A model generated the notes under the pieces. That model was not told where the DNA came from. It saw nothing but the letters and a program-made list of their open reading frames with translations, and made no database searches. A DNA stretch of 64,000 nucleotides from Bacteroidales bacterium (GTDB lineage: Bacteria > Bacteroidota > Bacteroidia > Bacteroidales > Muribaculaceae): positions 186,001-250,000 of the forward strand of contig JAAVFL010000004.1 in assembly GCA_014800795.1 (NCBI GenBank). Direction: 5' to 3'. The translations under genes were made by a program, and so were the position numbers. Below are positions 9,682 to 16,777 of the stretch, piece by piece. The first letter of the stretch is position 1. Every line of letters starts with the position of its first letter.

Positions 9682-9788
9682 CGATTTATGGTAAATTTCA
9701 GACGGCTCAGTGTGTGGAACGTAGCAAAAACAGGTGGCGGTCACGACCGCCGGAGATCCGTCGTAGGTTAAAGATAGATTTTCGATTG

Positions 9789-9820
9789 CAAAGTTACTGA
9801 AATTAGGCAGATAAGCCAAA
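9789..9820 (-). promoter_or_regulatory. Promoter of the NlpC/P60 gene
   Basis: On the minus strand TTTG (9820-9817), 20 bases, then TAACTTTG (9796-9789): an ideal Bacteroidota promoter. It places transcription start near 9782, giving a leader of about 100 bases, and fixes the start codon at 9681. Confidence 0.8.
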
Positions 9821-9865
9821 TGTTTCGATGCGAATAAACTGCATATTATGTTAATAAGGTTAAAA

Positions 9866-9927
9866 AACCACCCGCATTGAGCTGTTTCAGCGACGGCGTT
9901 GCCGTCGGCAGCTCAATGCGGGTGGTT
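9866..9927 (-). terminator. Terminator of the small OM barrel gene, with nested hairpin
   Basis: A 19-bp perfect stem (AACCACCCGCATTGAGCTG at 9866-9884 with 9909-9927) encloses a second 7-bp hairpin (CGACGGC 9891-9897 with GCCGTCG 9901-9907). An A7 run at 9861-9867 provides the U-tract for minus-strand transcripts arriving from 9966. Confidence 0.8.
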
Positions 9928-9965
9928 GGATGATTGTGGGGATGAACCGGTGTCGGCCGAAAAGA

Positions 9966-10607
9966 TCAGAAAAGCCAGGTTGCGGTTACTGTCCAGAAGC
10001 GGTTTTTGCCGTCAAATATGTTTTTTCCGTAAAGGGCGTCATTGCCGGATGCGGAGTTGGTGATACCCAGGCCGTAGGTGGCTCCGAGTTCGAGATGGTC
10101 GATAAGGCGGAAGCCGAGACCGAAGTTCCATGCAACATCGAAGCTACGGTATTTCACAGCCTCCTTTACAGTCTGGTTTGACAGACGGAAAGAGAAGTCA
10201 GGACCTGTGAGAAGGTAGGGTGTGAAAACTTTACCGATCAGAGGCAGGCCGATGTTCCAGCGGAAGTTTACGGGAACTTCGAGGTAATCGCAGTTGAAAG
10301 TACCGGTTTCCTTTAATGCATCTTCAACGTCTTTAAACGAGATTCCGTTGTTGCGGTGGGTGTACATTACCGATGCGTCAACGCCAATGTTGATGATGGG
10401 CGCGGTGAACTGCACGTTCAGACCGCCGGTGAAGCCGGAGCGGTTGGCCGAAGAGTAGAGATCCTTGTCAAGACTGAGTTTGCTGACGTTCATACCGGCC
10501 TTGATACCGAAACGGAGGGGGCTGCCTGCGGAAGCTGCCGGAACATTTGAAACGAATGCGGCGCATACCATAAGTGCCGAAACAATGAGGGTCTTGAATT
10601 TTTTCAT
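9966..10607 (-). CDS. Small outer-membrane beta-barrel protein (porin-family, PF13568-type)
   Basis: 213 residues with signal peptide MKKFKTLIVSALMVCAAFVS ending at ASA. The mature part begins RFGIKAGMNVSKLS, the typical first strand of the Bacteroidota outer-membrane beta-barrel family. It continues with alternating strands (GFTGGLNVQF, VPVNFRWNIGL, GLGFRLIDHLELGATYGLG) and ends TVTATWLF with the terminal Phe expected for BAM recognition. The role in the outer membrane is unknown. It is divergent from the DUF59 gene; the two promoter boxes lie about 35 bases apart. Confidence 0.85.
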   Translation of the reverse strand: MKKFKTLIVSALMVCAAFVSNVPAASAGSPLRFGIKAGMNVSKLSLDKDLYSSANRSGFTGGLNVQFTAPIINIGVDASVMYTHRNNGISFKDVEDALKETGTFNCDYLEVPVNFRWNIGLPLIGKVFTPYLLTGPDFSFRLSNQTVKEAVKYRSFDVAWNFGLGFRLIDHLELGATYGLGITNSASGNDALYGKNIFDGKNRFWTVTATWLF

Positions 10608-10683
10608 AAATATAAATTTGGTTTATAGTTGATTCCGTGATAAAGCATCCCGTCTGTTCCACCGATCTCCCCTATATAACACG

Positions 10684-10691
10684 CAAATGTA
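10684..10691 (-). promoter_or_regulatory. Promoter box of the small OM barrel gene
   Basis: TACATTTG on the minus strand (10691-10684) matches TAnnTTTG and lies 77 bases before the start codon. No clear -33 element was seen. Confidence 0.5.
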
Positions 10692-10723
10692 ACAAAAATT
10701 TTCTGAAAACCACATAAAACAGC

Positions 10724-10731
10724 TATCTTTG
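10724..10731 (+). promoter_or_regulatory. Promoter box of the DUF59-lpxH operon
   Basis: TATCTTTG is a perfect -7 box, placing transcription start near 10737. This rules out an in-frame start at 10729 and supports ATG 10753. Confidence 0.65.
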
Positions 10732-10752
10732 CGTAAAATATTATCAGAACTT

Positions 10753-11073
10753 ATGGATGCACAGACACATCTCGCGCTCGAAGAGAAGGTTGTGGAGATG
10801 CTCAAAACGGTTTTCGACCCTGAGATTCCGGTTGATATCTACAGCCTCGGCCTTATATACAGAATCGATATTTCCGACGAAGGAAACCTCGTTGTCGACA
10901 TGACAATGACTGCGCCGTCATGTCCGATGGCAGATTTTATAATCGAGGATGCCAGAATTAAACTGGAGTCTATCGAAGGAATCAAATCGGTTACAATCAA
11001 TCTGGTTTTTGAGCCCGAATGGAATCGTGACATGATGAGCGAGGAGGCCAAACTCGAACTCGGTTTTCTATGA
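10753..11073 (+). CDS. MIP18/DUF59-family Fe-S cluster assembly factor (SufT-like)
   Basis: 106 residues, all one MIP18 (DUF59) domain. It has the family's FDPEIPVDIYSLGLIY near residues 24-39 and the conserved TAPSCPMAD loop with the single reactive Cys (about 58-66). Such proteins help mature or deliver iron-sulfur clusters in the cytosol. Its stop overlaps the lpxH start by four bases (ATGA), so the two are translationally coupled although no functional link is known. Confidence 0.88.
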   Translation: MDAQTHLALEEKVVEMLKTVFDPEIPVDIYSLGLIYRIDISDEGNLVVDMTMTAPSCPMADFIIEDARIKLESIEGIKSVTINLVFEPEWNRDMMSEEAKLELGFL

Positions 11074-11882
11074 TTACTGCCGGGCAAATATCGGCGGAAA
11101 CTCCGGGGGGCAAGGCTTACTTCATCTCCGATCTCCATCTGGGGGCCAGTTACCTTTCCGAACCACGCGATTATGAGAAGCGGGTGGCAAAGTTTCTCGA
11201 CAGTATTGCCGACGATGTTGCCGAGCTTTATCTGCTTGGCGATATCCTCGACTACTGGTATGAGTACCGGACGGTGGTTCCCCGGGGATACACACGATTT
11301 TTCGGAGCTTTGGGCCGTCTGTCGGATAGAGGAGTTAAGATCACATGGTTCATAGGCAACCATGATATATGGCTATTCGACTATCTTCGCGATGAAATAG
11401 GAATGAAAGTTGTCGATGGTTATGAGTTGCGCACTATAATGGGACGTAAGTTCTTTCTTAGCCATGGCGACGGGCTGGGAAAGCTCCCGCTGCCGTTCCG
11501 GGCTATCCGTGCCACTTTCCGCAACCGTTTCTGTCAGCGGCTCTATTCGGCTATCCATCCGCGGTGGACTATACCGTTCGCTCTGCGCTGGTCGGCCCAT
11601 TCGCGCGATTTCGCCAACTCTACTCCCCGCTTCCTCGGGGAATATGGTGAGCCCTTGATCGCTTTCTGTCGGGAATATCTTGCGGAACATCCGGGAAGTG
11701 TCGATTATTTCGTGTTCGGTCACCGCCATGTGCTGGTAGATTATCCTCTTGGGGTGGATCATAGCCATATGATTATCCTTGGCGACTGGATTCACCATTT
11801 TTCTTACGGGGTATTCGATGGAAAAGAGTTTTCGCTTCATCGTTTCGAGGCTCGGACAGATGTGGAAAACGGCAGAAAGTAG
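11070..11882 (+). CDS. lpxH: UDP-2,3-diacylglucosamine diphosphatase (LpxH-type metallophosphoesterase)
   Basis: 270 residues. The calcineurin-like phosphoesterase motifs appear in order: FISDLHLGA (DxH, about residue 19), LLGDILDYW (GD, about 56), FIGNHDIW (GNHD, about 94), LSHGDGLG (GH region, about 131) and VFGHRH (about 216). This combination, with DILDYWYEYR, is that of LpxH, which hydrolyses UDP-2,3-diacylglucosamine to lipid X in lipid A synthesis at the inner membrane. It overlaps the upstream DUF59 gene by 4 bases. Confidence 0.9.
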   Translation: MITAGQISAETPGGKAYFISDLHLGASYLSEPRDYEKRVAKFLDSIADDVAELYLLGDILDYWYEYRTVVPRGYTRFFGALGRLSDRGVKITWFIGNHDIWLFDYLRDEIGMKVVDGYELRTIMGRKFFLSHGDGLGKLPLPFRAIRATFRNRFCQRLYSAIHPRWTIPFALRWSAHSRDFANSTPRFLGEYGEPLIAFCREYLAEHPGSVDYFVFGHRHVLVDYPLGVDHSHMIILGDWIHHFSYGVFDGKEFSLHRFEARTDVENGRK

Positions 11883-12067
11883 GCGGAGAATCGGACGTTT
11901 TTGGGCAAAAAGAAAGTGTTAAACACTGAATTAACTGTTTTTAACAATAGCTACTCCCACTTGGGGCGATTTTATATAACGCTGATTGATAGTGGCGTAA
12001 ATGGCATATTTGGTTGGAAAAATGTGAAAGAGGTTATTAAACTATGTCGTATAACATATGAATTTAT

Positions 12068-12098
12068 TTTGTAGCCAACCGAAAAAAGGTGACCTTTG
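12068..12098 (+). promoter_or_regulatory. Promoter of a candidate small RNA
   Basis: TTTG (12068-12071), 19 bases, GACCTTTG (12091-12098). The spacing is ideal and the -7 box differs from TAnnTTTG at one position. Confidence 0.55.
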
Positions 12099-12104
12099 CA
12101 TCAC

Positions 12105-12186
12105 AAACCTAAAACAATCTTTTTTACCTTAGAAATTGTACCTATTGGAAACCAATAAGAAGGCGCTTAGTGATAAGCGCCTTTTT
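12105..12186 (+). ncRNA. Candidate small RNA of about 80 nt
   Basis: A promoter ends 7 bases upstream and an intrinsic terminator closes the unit. There is no ORF between them. Two hairpins are visible: TATTGG/CCAATA (12143-12148 with 12152-12157) and the terminator stem GGCGCTTA/TAAGCGCC (12162-12169 with 12174-12181) followed by T5. The 5' part is A/C- and U-rich and single-stranded. It does not match a family I can name with confidence. Confidence 0.5.
12162..12186 (+). terminator. Intrinsic terminator of the candidate small RNA
   Basis: An 8-bp perfect stem with a GTGA loop and a TTTTT tract. It lies about 280 bases after lpxH and may also stop lpxH read-through. Confidence 0.85.
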
Positions 12187-12212
12187 ATATTTCCGGGAAG
12201 ACATGTTTATCG

Positions 12213-12284
12213 TAATACAGCCAGCCGTCGGTGTAAGCGGCCGGAATCTGGTATCCGGTGCTTTGCCGACGGCTGGCTGTATTA
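12213..12284. repeat. Perfect 19-bp inverted repeat with nested hairpin
   Basis: TAATACAGCCAGCCGTCGG (12213-12231) is perfectly complementary to 12266-12284. Inside the 34-base loop, CCGGA (12241-12245) pairs with TCCGG (12254-12258). Neither flank carries a T or A run. It is placed 50 bases after the META gene stop and may end that transcript. Confidence 0.75.
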
Positions 12285-12333
12285 GTTGGTTTTGATGCGT
12301 TTTCTTCAGTGGCTCATGTAAGTGCGCGCAAAG

Positions 12334-12786
12334 TTATTCCGTGGTTTCAGTCGAGGCACGGTGGGTGAGGGTTATCACTGTGTGCCCCTGAGTGTCGGTG
12401 AGTTCAACCTCCCCTGATTTGGTGACGTCGTATCCCTTTACACGGCTGAGCGCTCCGAGAAGCGCGTCCTCAACCGACATGTCGGGACACATCATGCGTG
12501 TGGCGCCGGTCTGGCTCAGGTCAAGTACACCGGGAGCGGCGTCGGTCTGGAAACTGCCCATAAGCGAGTTGCACGATGCGTTGCCGTAGAGTTGACCGGT
12601 GGAGGTGTCGAACCCGAGGAAGGGGCTTTCCTGGTTTTCCGGCACGGTGACTGCCTTGCCATCTATGGATGTTACGTTCCATTCACCGTTGAGATCGGCT
12701 ATGGTGGCCACTGTTTTCGAGCCGGAGCATGAAGCGAGGGATGCGATAGCGACTATCCCTGCGCAGAGTGTTGCAAGTTTTTTCAT
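12334..12786 (-). CDS. META-domain lipoprotein (HslJ-like)
   Basis: 150 residues. The lipoprotein signal MKKLATLCAGIVAIASLASC places the lipidated Cys at residue 20. The META domain follows: LNGEWNVTSIDGK (about 33-45), LGFDTSTGQLYGNASCNSLMG with the conserved Gly-Asn-x-Cys-N motif (about 57-77) and TRMMCPDMSVEDALLGAL (about 96-113). HslJ relatives are envelope proteins linked to stress or antibiotic tolerance. The precise role here is unknown. It is convergent with the lpxH/small RNA unit. Confidence 0.88.
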   Translation of the reverse strand: MKKLATLCAGIVAIASLASCSGSKTVATIADLNGEWNVTSIDGKAVTVPENQESPFLGFDTSTGQLYGNASCNSLMGSFQTDAAPGVLDLSQTGATRMMCPDMSVEDALLGALSRVKGYDVTKSGEVELTDTQGHTVITLTHRASTETTE

Positions 12787-12930
12787 TGTCTATGTAGTTT
12801 TGTCGTTTGGTATGGTTGTGTATATATGTTCTCAGTTACGTGTCTTATGCTTTTTTACGGATACAGGAAACCGATGCGTGGATTTTCCGAATGCCACACA
12901 CCGGTTATAACGTCCGGGATCGCTGAAATG

Positions 12931-13815
12931 TTAAGGCTTCAGTGTATCAAAAAGTGTGATTAACCGTGCGAGATCCTCCTCGTTGCTGAAACTGAATGTG
13001 ATCGAACCTTTGCCTTTCTTATCACATGAGAACTTGACCGGAGTCTGGAAGGCGTTCGACAGATGCTTTTTCAGCAAGTCGAAGTCATGGCTGGCATATT
13101 GGCGGTCATTTTTTTCGGCAGTTGTGTTTTTGTCGAGTTCCCCTTGTTGGTAGGCTTTTGCAAGTTCCTCTACCTTGCGGACCGATAACCCCTGGCGTAT
13201 AATTTCCTTATATATCTTGAGCTGTATCGAAGGATTGTCGATGGAAAGGAGGGCGCGGGCATGGCCCATGTCCAGCCGCTTGTCGCGCAGACCGAGCTGC
13301 ACCTCTGCCGGCAGACGCAGCAGACGCAGGAAGTTGGCAATGGTGGCCCGCTTCTTGCCTATACGCTCCGACAGCCGTTCCTGGGTAAGACTGTATTGGT
13401 CGATTAGTTTCTTGAAGGTGAGGGCGATCTCTATGGCGTTCAGATCCTCGCGCTGTATGTTTTCTATAAGCGCCATTTCGGTAAGTTCCGAATCGTTGGC
13501 GGTGCGTATGTAGGCTGGTACGGAGGTCAGGCCTGCCATACGTGCGGCGCGGTATCGGCGTTCGCCGGCAATAATCTGGTAGCTGTCCGGTCCGGTCTTG
13601 CGTAGCGACAGCGGCTGTATTATGCCGAGTTCGCGGATAGAGGCGGCGAGTTCTTCGAGTGCTTCCTCGTCGAAGGTAGTGCGTGGCTGAGCCGGATTCG
13701 GTGTGATCCGGTCAAGGTTAATGTCGTTTATCGCCGACGATCCCTTGGCAGGGGTATCGTCCATCGAGATCAGCGAGCCGAGCCCGCGGCCGAGAGCGTT
13801 TCTGTGTTGTGCCAT
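12931..13815 (-). CDS. parB: Chromosome-partitioning protein ParB (Spo0J family)
   Basis: 294 residues from ATG 13815 (MAQHRNALGRGLGSLI, the canonical ParB start; the upstream extension is not needed). Domains: N-terminal GRGLGSLI motif that stimulates the ParA ATPase; ParB/Srx CTPase domain with NPAQPRTTF, the GERRYRA motif and ENIQREDLNAIE (about 40-145); an HTH with LTQERLSERIGKKRATIANFLRLL (about 155-180); and a C-terminal dimer domain. It loads at parS and spreads as a CTP-dependent clamp. It lies 43 bases downstream of parA in one operon. Confidence 0.96.
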   Translation of the reverse strand: MAQHRNALGRGLGSLISMDDTPAKGSSAINDINLDRITPNPAQPRTTFDEEALEELAASIRELGIIQPLSLRKTGPDSYQIIAGERRYRAARMAGLTSVPAYIRTANDSELTEMALIENIQREDLNAIEIALTFKKLIDQYSLTQERLSERIGKKRATIANFLRLLRLPAEVQLGLRDKRLDMGHARALLSIDNPSIQLKIYKEIIRQGLSVRKVEELAKAYQQGELDKNTTAEKNDRQYASHDFDLLKKHLSNAFQTPVKFSCDKKGKGSITFSFSNEEDLARLITLFDTLKP

Positions 13816-13858
13816 ATGGTTTGAATCGGTATGAGTACGAGGGGAGGAGATGTATTTA

Positions 13859-14620
13859 TCAGTTCTTGGCAATCAGTTCCTTGGCGAGCATTATATGAGA
13901 GGTGGCGCCACGGCTCTCAGGATCGTAGAGCAGGGCCGGCAGTCCGTGCGAAGGAGCCTCGCTCAGGCGTATGTTTCTAGGAATCACGGTGTTGAATACC
14001 ATATCACCGAAGTGGGTTTTCAACTCCTCATAAATCTGGTTTGCAAGTCGCAGACGGGCATCGTACATAGTCAGCAGAAAGCCTTCTATCTCGAGCTGAG
14101 GATTCAGTTTCGATTTTATGATCCTGATAGTATTGAGCAGTTTGCTGATTCCCTCGAGGGCGAAATATTCTGCCTGTACGGGTATTATTACCGAATCGGC
14201 GGCAGTGAGCGCATTGACTGTGATCAGTCCCAGGGATGGAGAGCAGTCGATGAGTATGAAATCATATTTCGGCGCAACATCGGCCAGAAGCTTTGCAAGC
14301 ACACGTTCGCGGTCGGGCTGACTGATAAGTTCGAGCTCTGCTCCGGCGAGGTCGATGCGTGAGCCTACAAGATCAAGACCCTCCACGCAGGTCGGAACCT
14401 GAGAACCGTCAACGGGGTATCCGTCTACCAGACATTCGTAGATCGACGACTGCATATGGCGCGGGTCTATGCCGTAGCCCGACGTAGCGTTGGCCTGCGG
14501 GTCGGCATCGATTATGAGCACTTTCTTGCCTCGGCTTGCAAGCGAGGCTGCAAGGTTTATGGTAGTGGTGGTTTTTCCGACGCCACCTTTCTGATTTGCG
14601 ATAGCTATGATTTTGCCCAT
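13859..14620 (-). CDS. parA: Chromosome-partitioning ATPase ParA (Soj family)
   Basis: 253 residues from ATG 14620, 24 bases inside the longest frame, because MGKIIAIANQKGGVGKTTTT is the family start. The deviant Walker A KGGVGKTT is at residues 11-18. DADPQANAT lies near 40, and FILIDCSPSLG gives Walker B near 115. The short N-terminus is that of chromosomal (type Ib-like) ParA without an HTH. It forms gradients on the nucleoid that pull ParB-bound origins apart. A TTACTTTG promoter-like box at 14649-14642 lies just upstream. Confidence 0.96.
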   Translation of the reverse strand: MGKIIAIANQKGGVGKTTTTINLAASLASRGKKVLIIDADPQANATSGYGIDPRHMQSSIYECLVDGYPVDGSQVPTCVEGLDLVGSRIDLAGAELELISQPDRERVLAKLLADVAPKYDFILIDCSPSLGLITVNALTAADSVIIPVQAEYFALEGISKLLNTIRIIKSKLNPQLEIEGFLLTMYDARLRLANQIYEELKTHFGDMVFNTVIPRNIRLSEAPSHGLPALLYDPESRGATSHIMLAKELIAKN

Positions 14621-14909
14621 GTGGTTTTCTTGTATTTTCTGCAAAGTAAAGGGTTTTCAGCGGTATATGAAAATTATCATGGCTTCATTTAAGCCTTTTT
14701 GTTGATAAGTGGGCAATATTGTTCATAACTGTGGAACATTTTAACATTGTCCGTGGAACATCATGCCGCCGATCTGCTGATCCGGTTGTCCGATTCGCTC
14801 ACTATAAAATATATGGTCTGTTATGTAGCTGCTGAAAAGCGTGATCATCTCTGGAGCATAAGACACTCACGATATGATATATCGGTAGATACGCAACGCT
14901 TTATCATTA
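14621..14909. other. Intergenic region upstream of parA
   Basis: It holds the probable parA promoter (14642-14649), a TTATCAACA on the minus strand at 14699-14707 one base from a DnaA box, and two GTGGAACAT direct repeats. I see no gene from about 14770 to 14909. Confidence 0.5.
14731..14761. repeat. Two GTGGAACAT direct repeats, parS-like half sites
   Basis: GTGGAACAT occurs at 14731-14739 and 14753-14761, 22 bases apart (two helical turns). Read on the minus strand the outer copy is TGTTCCACGGACA, which matches the left half of the parS core TGTTCCACGTGAAACA and then diverges. The position 110-140 bases before parA suits parS-like or autoregulatory ParA/ParB binding. This is inference. Confidence 0.4.
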
Positions 14910-15327
14910 TCATTCCGATACAGTCTTTTCAAATAATTTCATCAAGGATTCATATCTGCGCGGATCTCCAACAAGCACTATTTTATTGTCGGAGTCAATT
15001 AGAAATGTATGATACATTTATCCAGGCATTATTCTGTATGAATGTCTGCAACGAATCGATATATACAGAATGAATGAATTGTTCTGCCTCGAACCATATT
15101 GACATTGTCTCCGTTTCATCTCTCTCCGGAGCCAGAATGAAAATGAAGTTTACCCCCTTCGGTTCATATTCGGTAATCAGCTTATTCCACCCATGTATCT
15201 TGGTAAGCGCACACGACATACATTCGGTAGAGTCGTAAAATACGACAAGCGAATGAGTATAACCTGAGAGTATAACCTGAGTCTGGAGAATCATTCTAAA
15301 ACGAATTAATACGGGACCTCTTGACAT
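14910..15327 (-). pseudogene. Frameshifted thioredoxin-like (TlpA-type) gene remnant
   Basis: The first frame (15327 down to about 15000) encodes LVVFYDSTECMSCALTKIHGW, a thioredoxin-like beta strand and CxxC (CMSC). It then breaks at a TGA. One base over, the frame continues FLIDSDNKIVLVGDPRRYES to a TGA at 14910-14912: the family's cis-Pro-proximal strand and C-terminal helix. A +1 shift near 15000 therefore splits one gene. The N-terminal lipoprotein and lid region seems missing too, and a short duplicated CTCAGGTTATACT lies near 15255-15285. It sits directly after, and overlaps, the NVEALA remnant, the usual neighbour order in Bacteroides. Confidence 0.65.
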
Positions 15328-15701
15328 GAGAAAGGATTACAGCCATCACCATTCTCAATCGGACATGTGTCAAGCAATCCGGTAATGGTTGTTTTTATAT
15401 ACTTTCCCTCAAGTTTTCCTTCCAATCCGCCGTCAGTTAAAGTAAATGATCCTTCTCCTGAGAGAGAAATATATTTGAACAAAGTACACTTTTCGGCTTT
15501 ACCATCTTTTTTGGGATAGCGAAAATTGTTGTTGCCTGATTCTGAACTCTCTCCGTCAGAAAGTGCCTCGATATTTGCTTAAAGCGTATCGGAAGGGGGA
15601 GTTTGGCGCTTCGAAGGATGGAAGTTCGTATACGCGTAGCTACCGCTTCCCAATATAGCTGCCCCAGGAAGTAATGTGTATAATGAAGATCTTGTTGTCA
15701 C
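15306..15701 (-). pseudogene. NVEALA-family secreted peptide gene, interrupted by a stop
   Basis: One frame of 132 codons from GTG 15701 to TAA 15306 is broken by a single TAA at 15579-15581. The first part, ending TLLPGAAILGSGSYAYTNF, resembles the Bacteroidota NVEALA leader. Directly after the stop comes ANIEALSDGESSESG, the NVEALA signature (here NIEALS). The mature part has a Gly-rich middle and four late Cys (TCPIENGDGCNPFSCQ). Family members are short exported peptides of unknown function, often beside thioredoxin-like and beta-propeller genes. A good promoter (15749-15779) is still present. A genuine recoded stop cannot be excluded, but the frameshifted neighbour suggests decay. Confidence 0.6.
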
Positions 15702-15748
15702 GTGGAAAAATATTAGAAATTGCGAATAACAGTATTGTTAATTTGTAG

Positions 15749-15779
15749 CAAAGATGCGTTAATTGTTCTTTTTGCCAAA
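15749..15779 (-). promoter_or_regulatory. Promoter of the NVEALA remnant
   Basis: On the minus strand TTTG (15779-15776), 19 bases, CATCTTTG (15756-15749). It is one mismatch from consensus with ideal spacing. Confidence 0.55.
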
Positions 15780-15936
15780 ATATTTTGAAAAAATAGAAAA
15801 AATAATGTGAAAAAATTGCGCTACAGGCTTTCTGAGGCATGGTGGGAGGTTCCATACCATTTGTTTCAGCTCCTGCTATGGTACTCAGACGTTCTTATGT
15901 TCTTCCATAGGTTAACAATGTGTCGGAGAAAAGTGT

Positions 15937-15944
15937 TACCTTTG
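15937..15944 (+). promoter_or_regulatory. Promoter box of surE
   Basis: TACCTTTG matches TAnnTTTG and places transcription start near 15950. The in-frame start at 15920 is therefore untranscribed and ATG 16007 is the real start. Confidence 0.6.
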
Positions 15945-16006
15945 TAGAGGTGAGTGGTGGAAGCGAGGAATTATCAGTTAATAATTACGAAGATAAATAT
16001 ACGGTT

Positions 16007-16777
16007 ATGAAGCCTTTGATACTTATTACGAACGATGACAGCATCAGCGCTCCCGGGCTGCGTTATTTGGTGGATTGCGTGAAGGATTTCGGTGAAATAT
16101 ATGTTGTGGCTCCCGATGAGCAGCATTCCGGGCAGTCGTCGGCTTTCACGGTAAGCGTGCCGCTGCGTGTCACCGGTCATGAGGGTTACGAAGGCGCACG
16201 GGTATTTTCGGTCAACGGTACTCCGGTCGACTGTGTGAAGCTCGCCATGCATCATATCGTTCCCCGCCGCCCCGATATAGTGCTGTCGGGTGTGAACCAC
16301 GGCTCCAACGCCGGTAATTCTGTGATCTATTCAGGGACGATGGGTGCCGCCTTCGAAGGTGCCATGCAGGGTATTCCTGCGGTCGGCTTCTCACTGCTTC
16401 ACCATTCGATAAAGGCTGATTTCAGTGAATGTACCCCTTGGGTGAAGGCTATCACCCGCATGGTGTTGGAGAACGGGCTGCCGGAGGGGGTGGCGCTTAA
16501 TGTCAATTTTCCTGCGAAGGTGAAGATAAAGGGGGTGAAAGTGGTGCGCTCCGCCCGCAGCCGCTGGACCGAGGAGTACAAGGAGTATCTCGATCCGCAT
16601 GGCAAGCCGTTCTATCTGCTTACCGGCGATCTTGTGAACGAGGAGCCTGACAGCGACGAGACAGATCTATACTGGCTCGACCGCGATTATGCCTCGATAG
16701 TGCCTGTGCGCGCCGATCAGAACGCCATTGAGACTATCCCGGCGCTTACCGCCGAGATTGCCGGTCTAAAGGTCTGA
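16007..16777 (+). CDS. surE: 5'/3'-nucleotidase SurE
   Basis: 256 residues from ATG 16007 (MKPLILITNDDSISAPG). The metal-binding TNDD is at residues 8-11, followed by VVAPDEQHSGQSSAFT (about 38-53), VNGTPVDCVKLA (about 72-83) and LSGVNHGSNAGNSVIYSGTMGAAFEG (about 95-120), all diagnostic of SurE. It removes phosphate from nucleoside monophosphates in the cytoplasm and is linked to stationary-phase survival. Its 3' end overlaps the convergent ferredoxin gene by 12 bases. Confidence 0.96.
   Translation: MKPLILITNDDSISAPGLRYLVDCVKDFGEIYVVAPDEQHSGQSSAFTVSVPLRVTGHEGYEGARVFSVNGTPVDCVKLAMHHIVPRRPDIVLSGVNHGSNAGNSVIYSGTMGAAFEGAMQGIPAVGFSLLHHSIKADFSECTPWVKAITRMVLENGLPEGVALNVNFPAKVKIKGVKVVRSARSRWTEEYKEYLDPHGKPFYLLTGDLVNEEPDSDETDLYWLDRDYASIVPVRADQNAIETIPALTAEIAGLKV

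Noticed and set aside
12931-14620. Plasmid partition locus
   Set aside because: ParA lacks the N-terminal HTH of plasmid type Ia, no replication or conjugation gene is near, and neighbours are chromosomal housekeeping genes.
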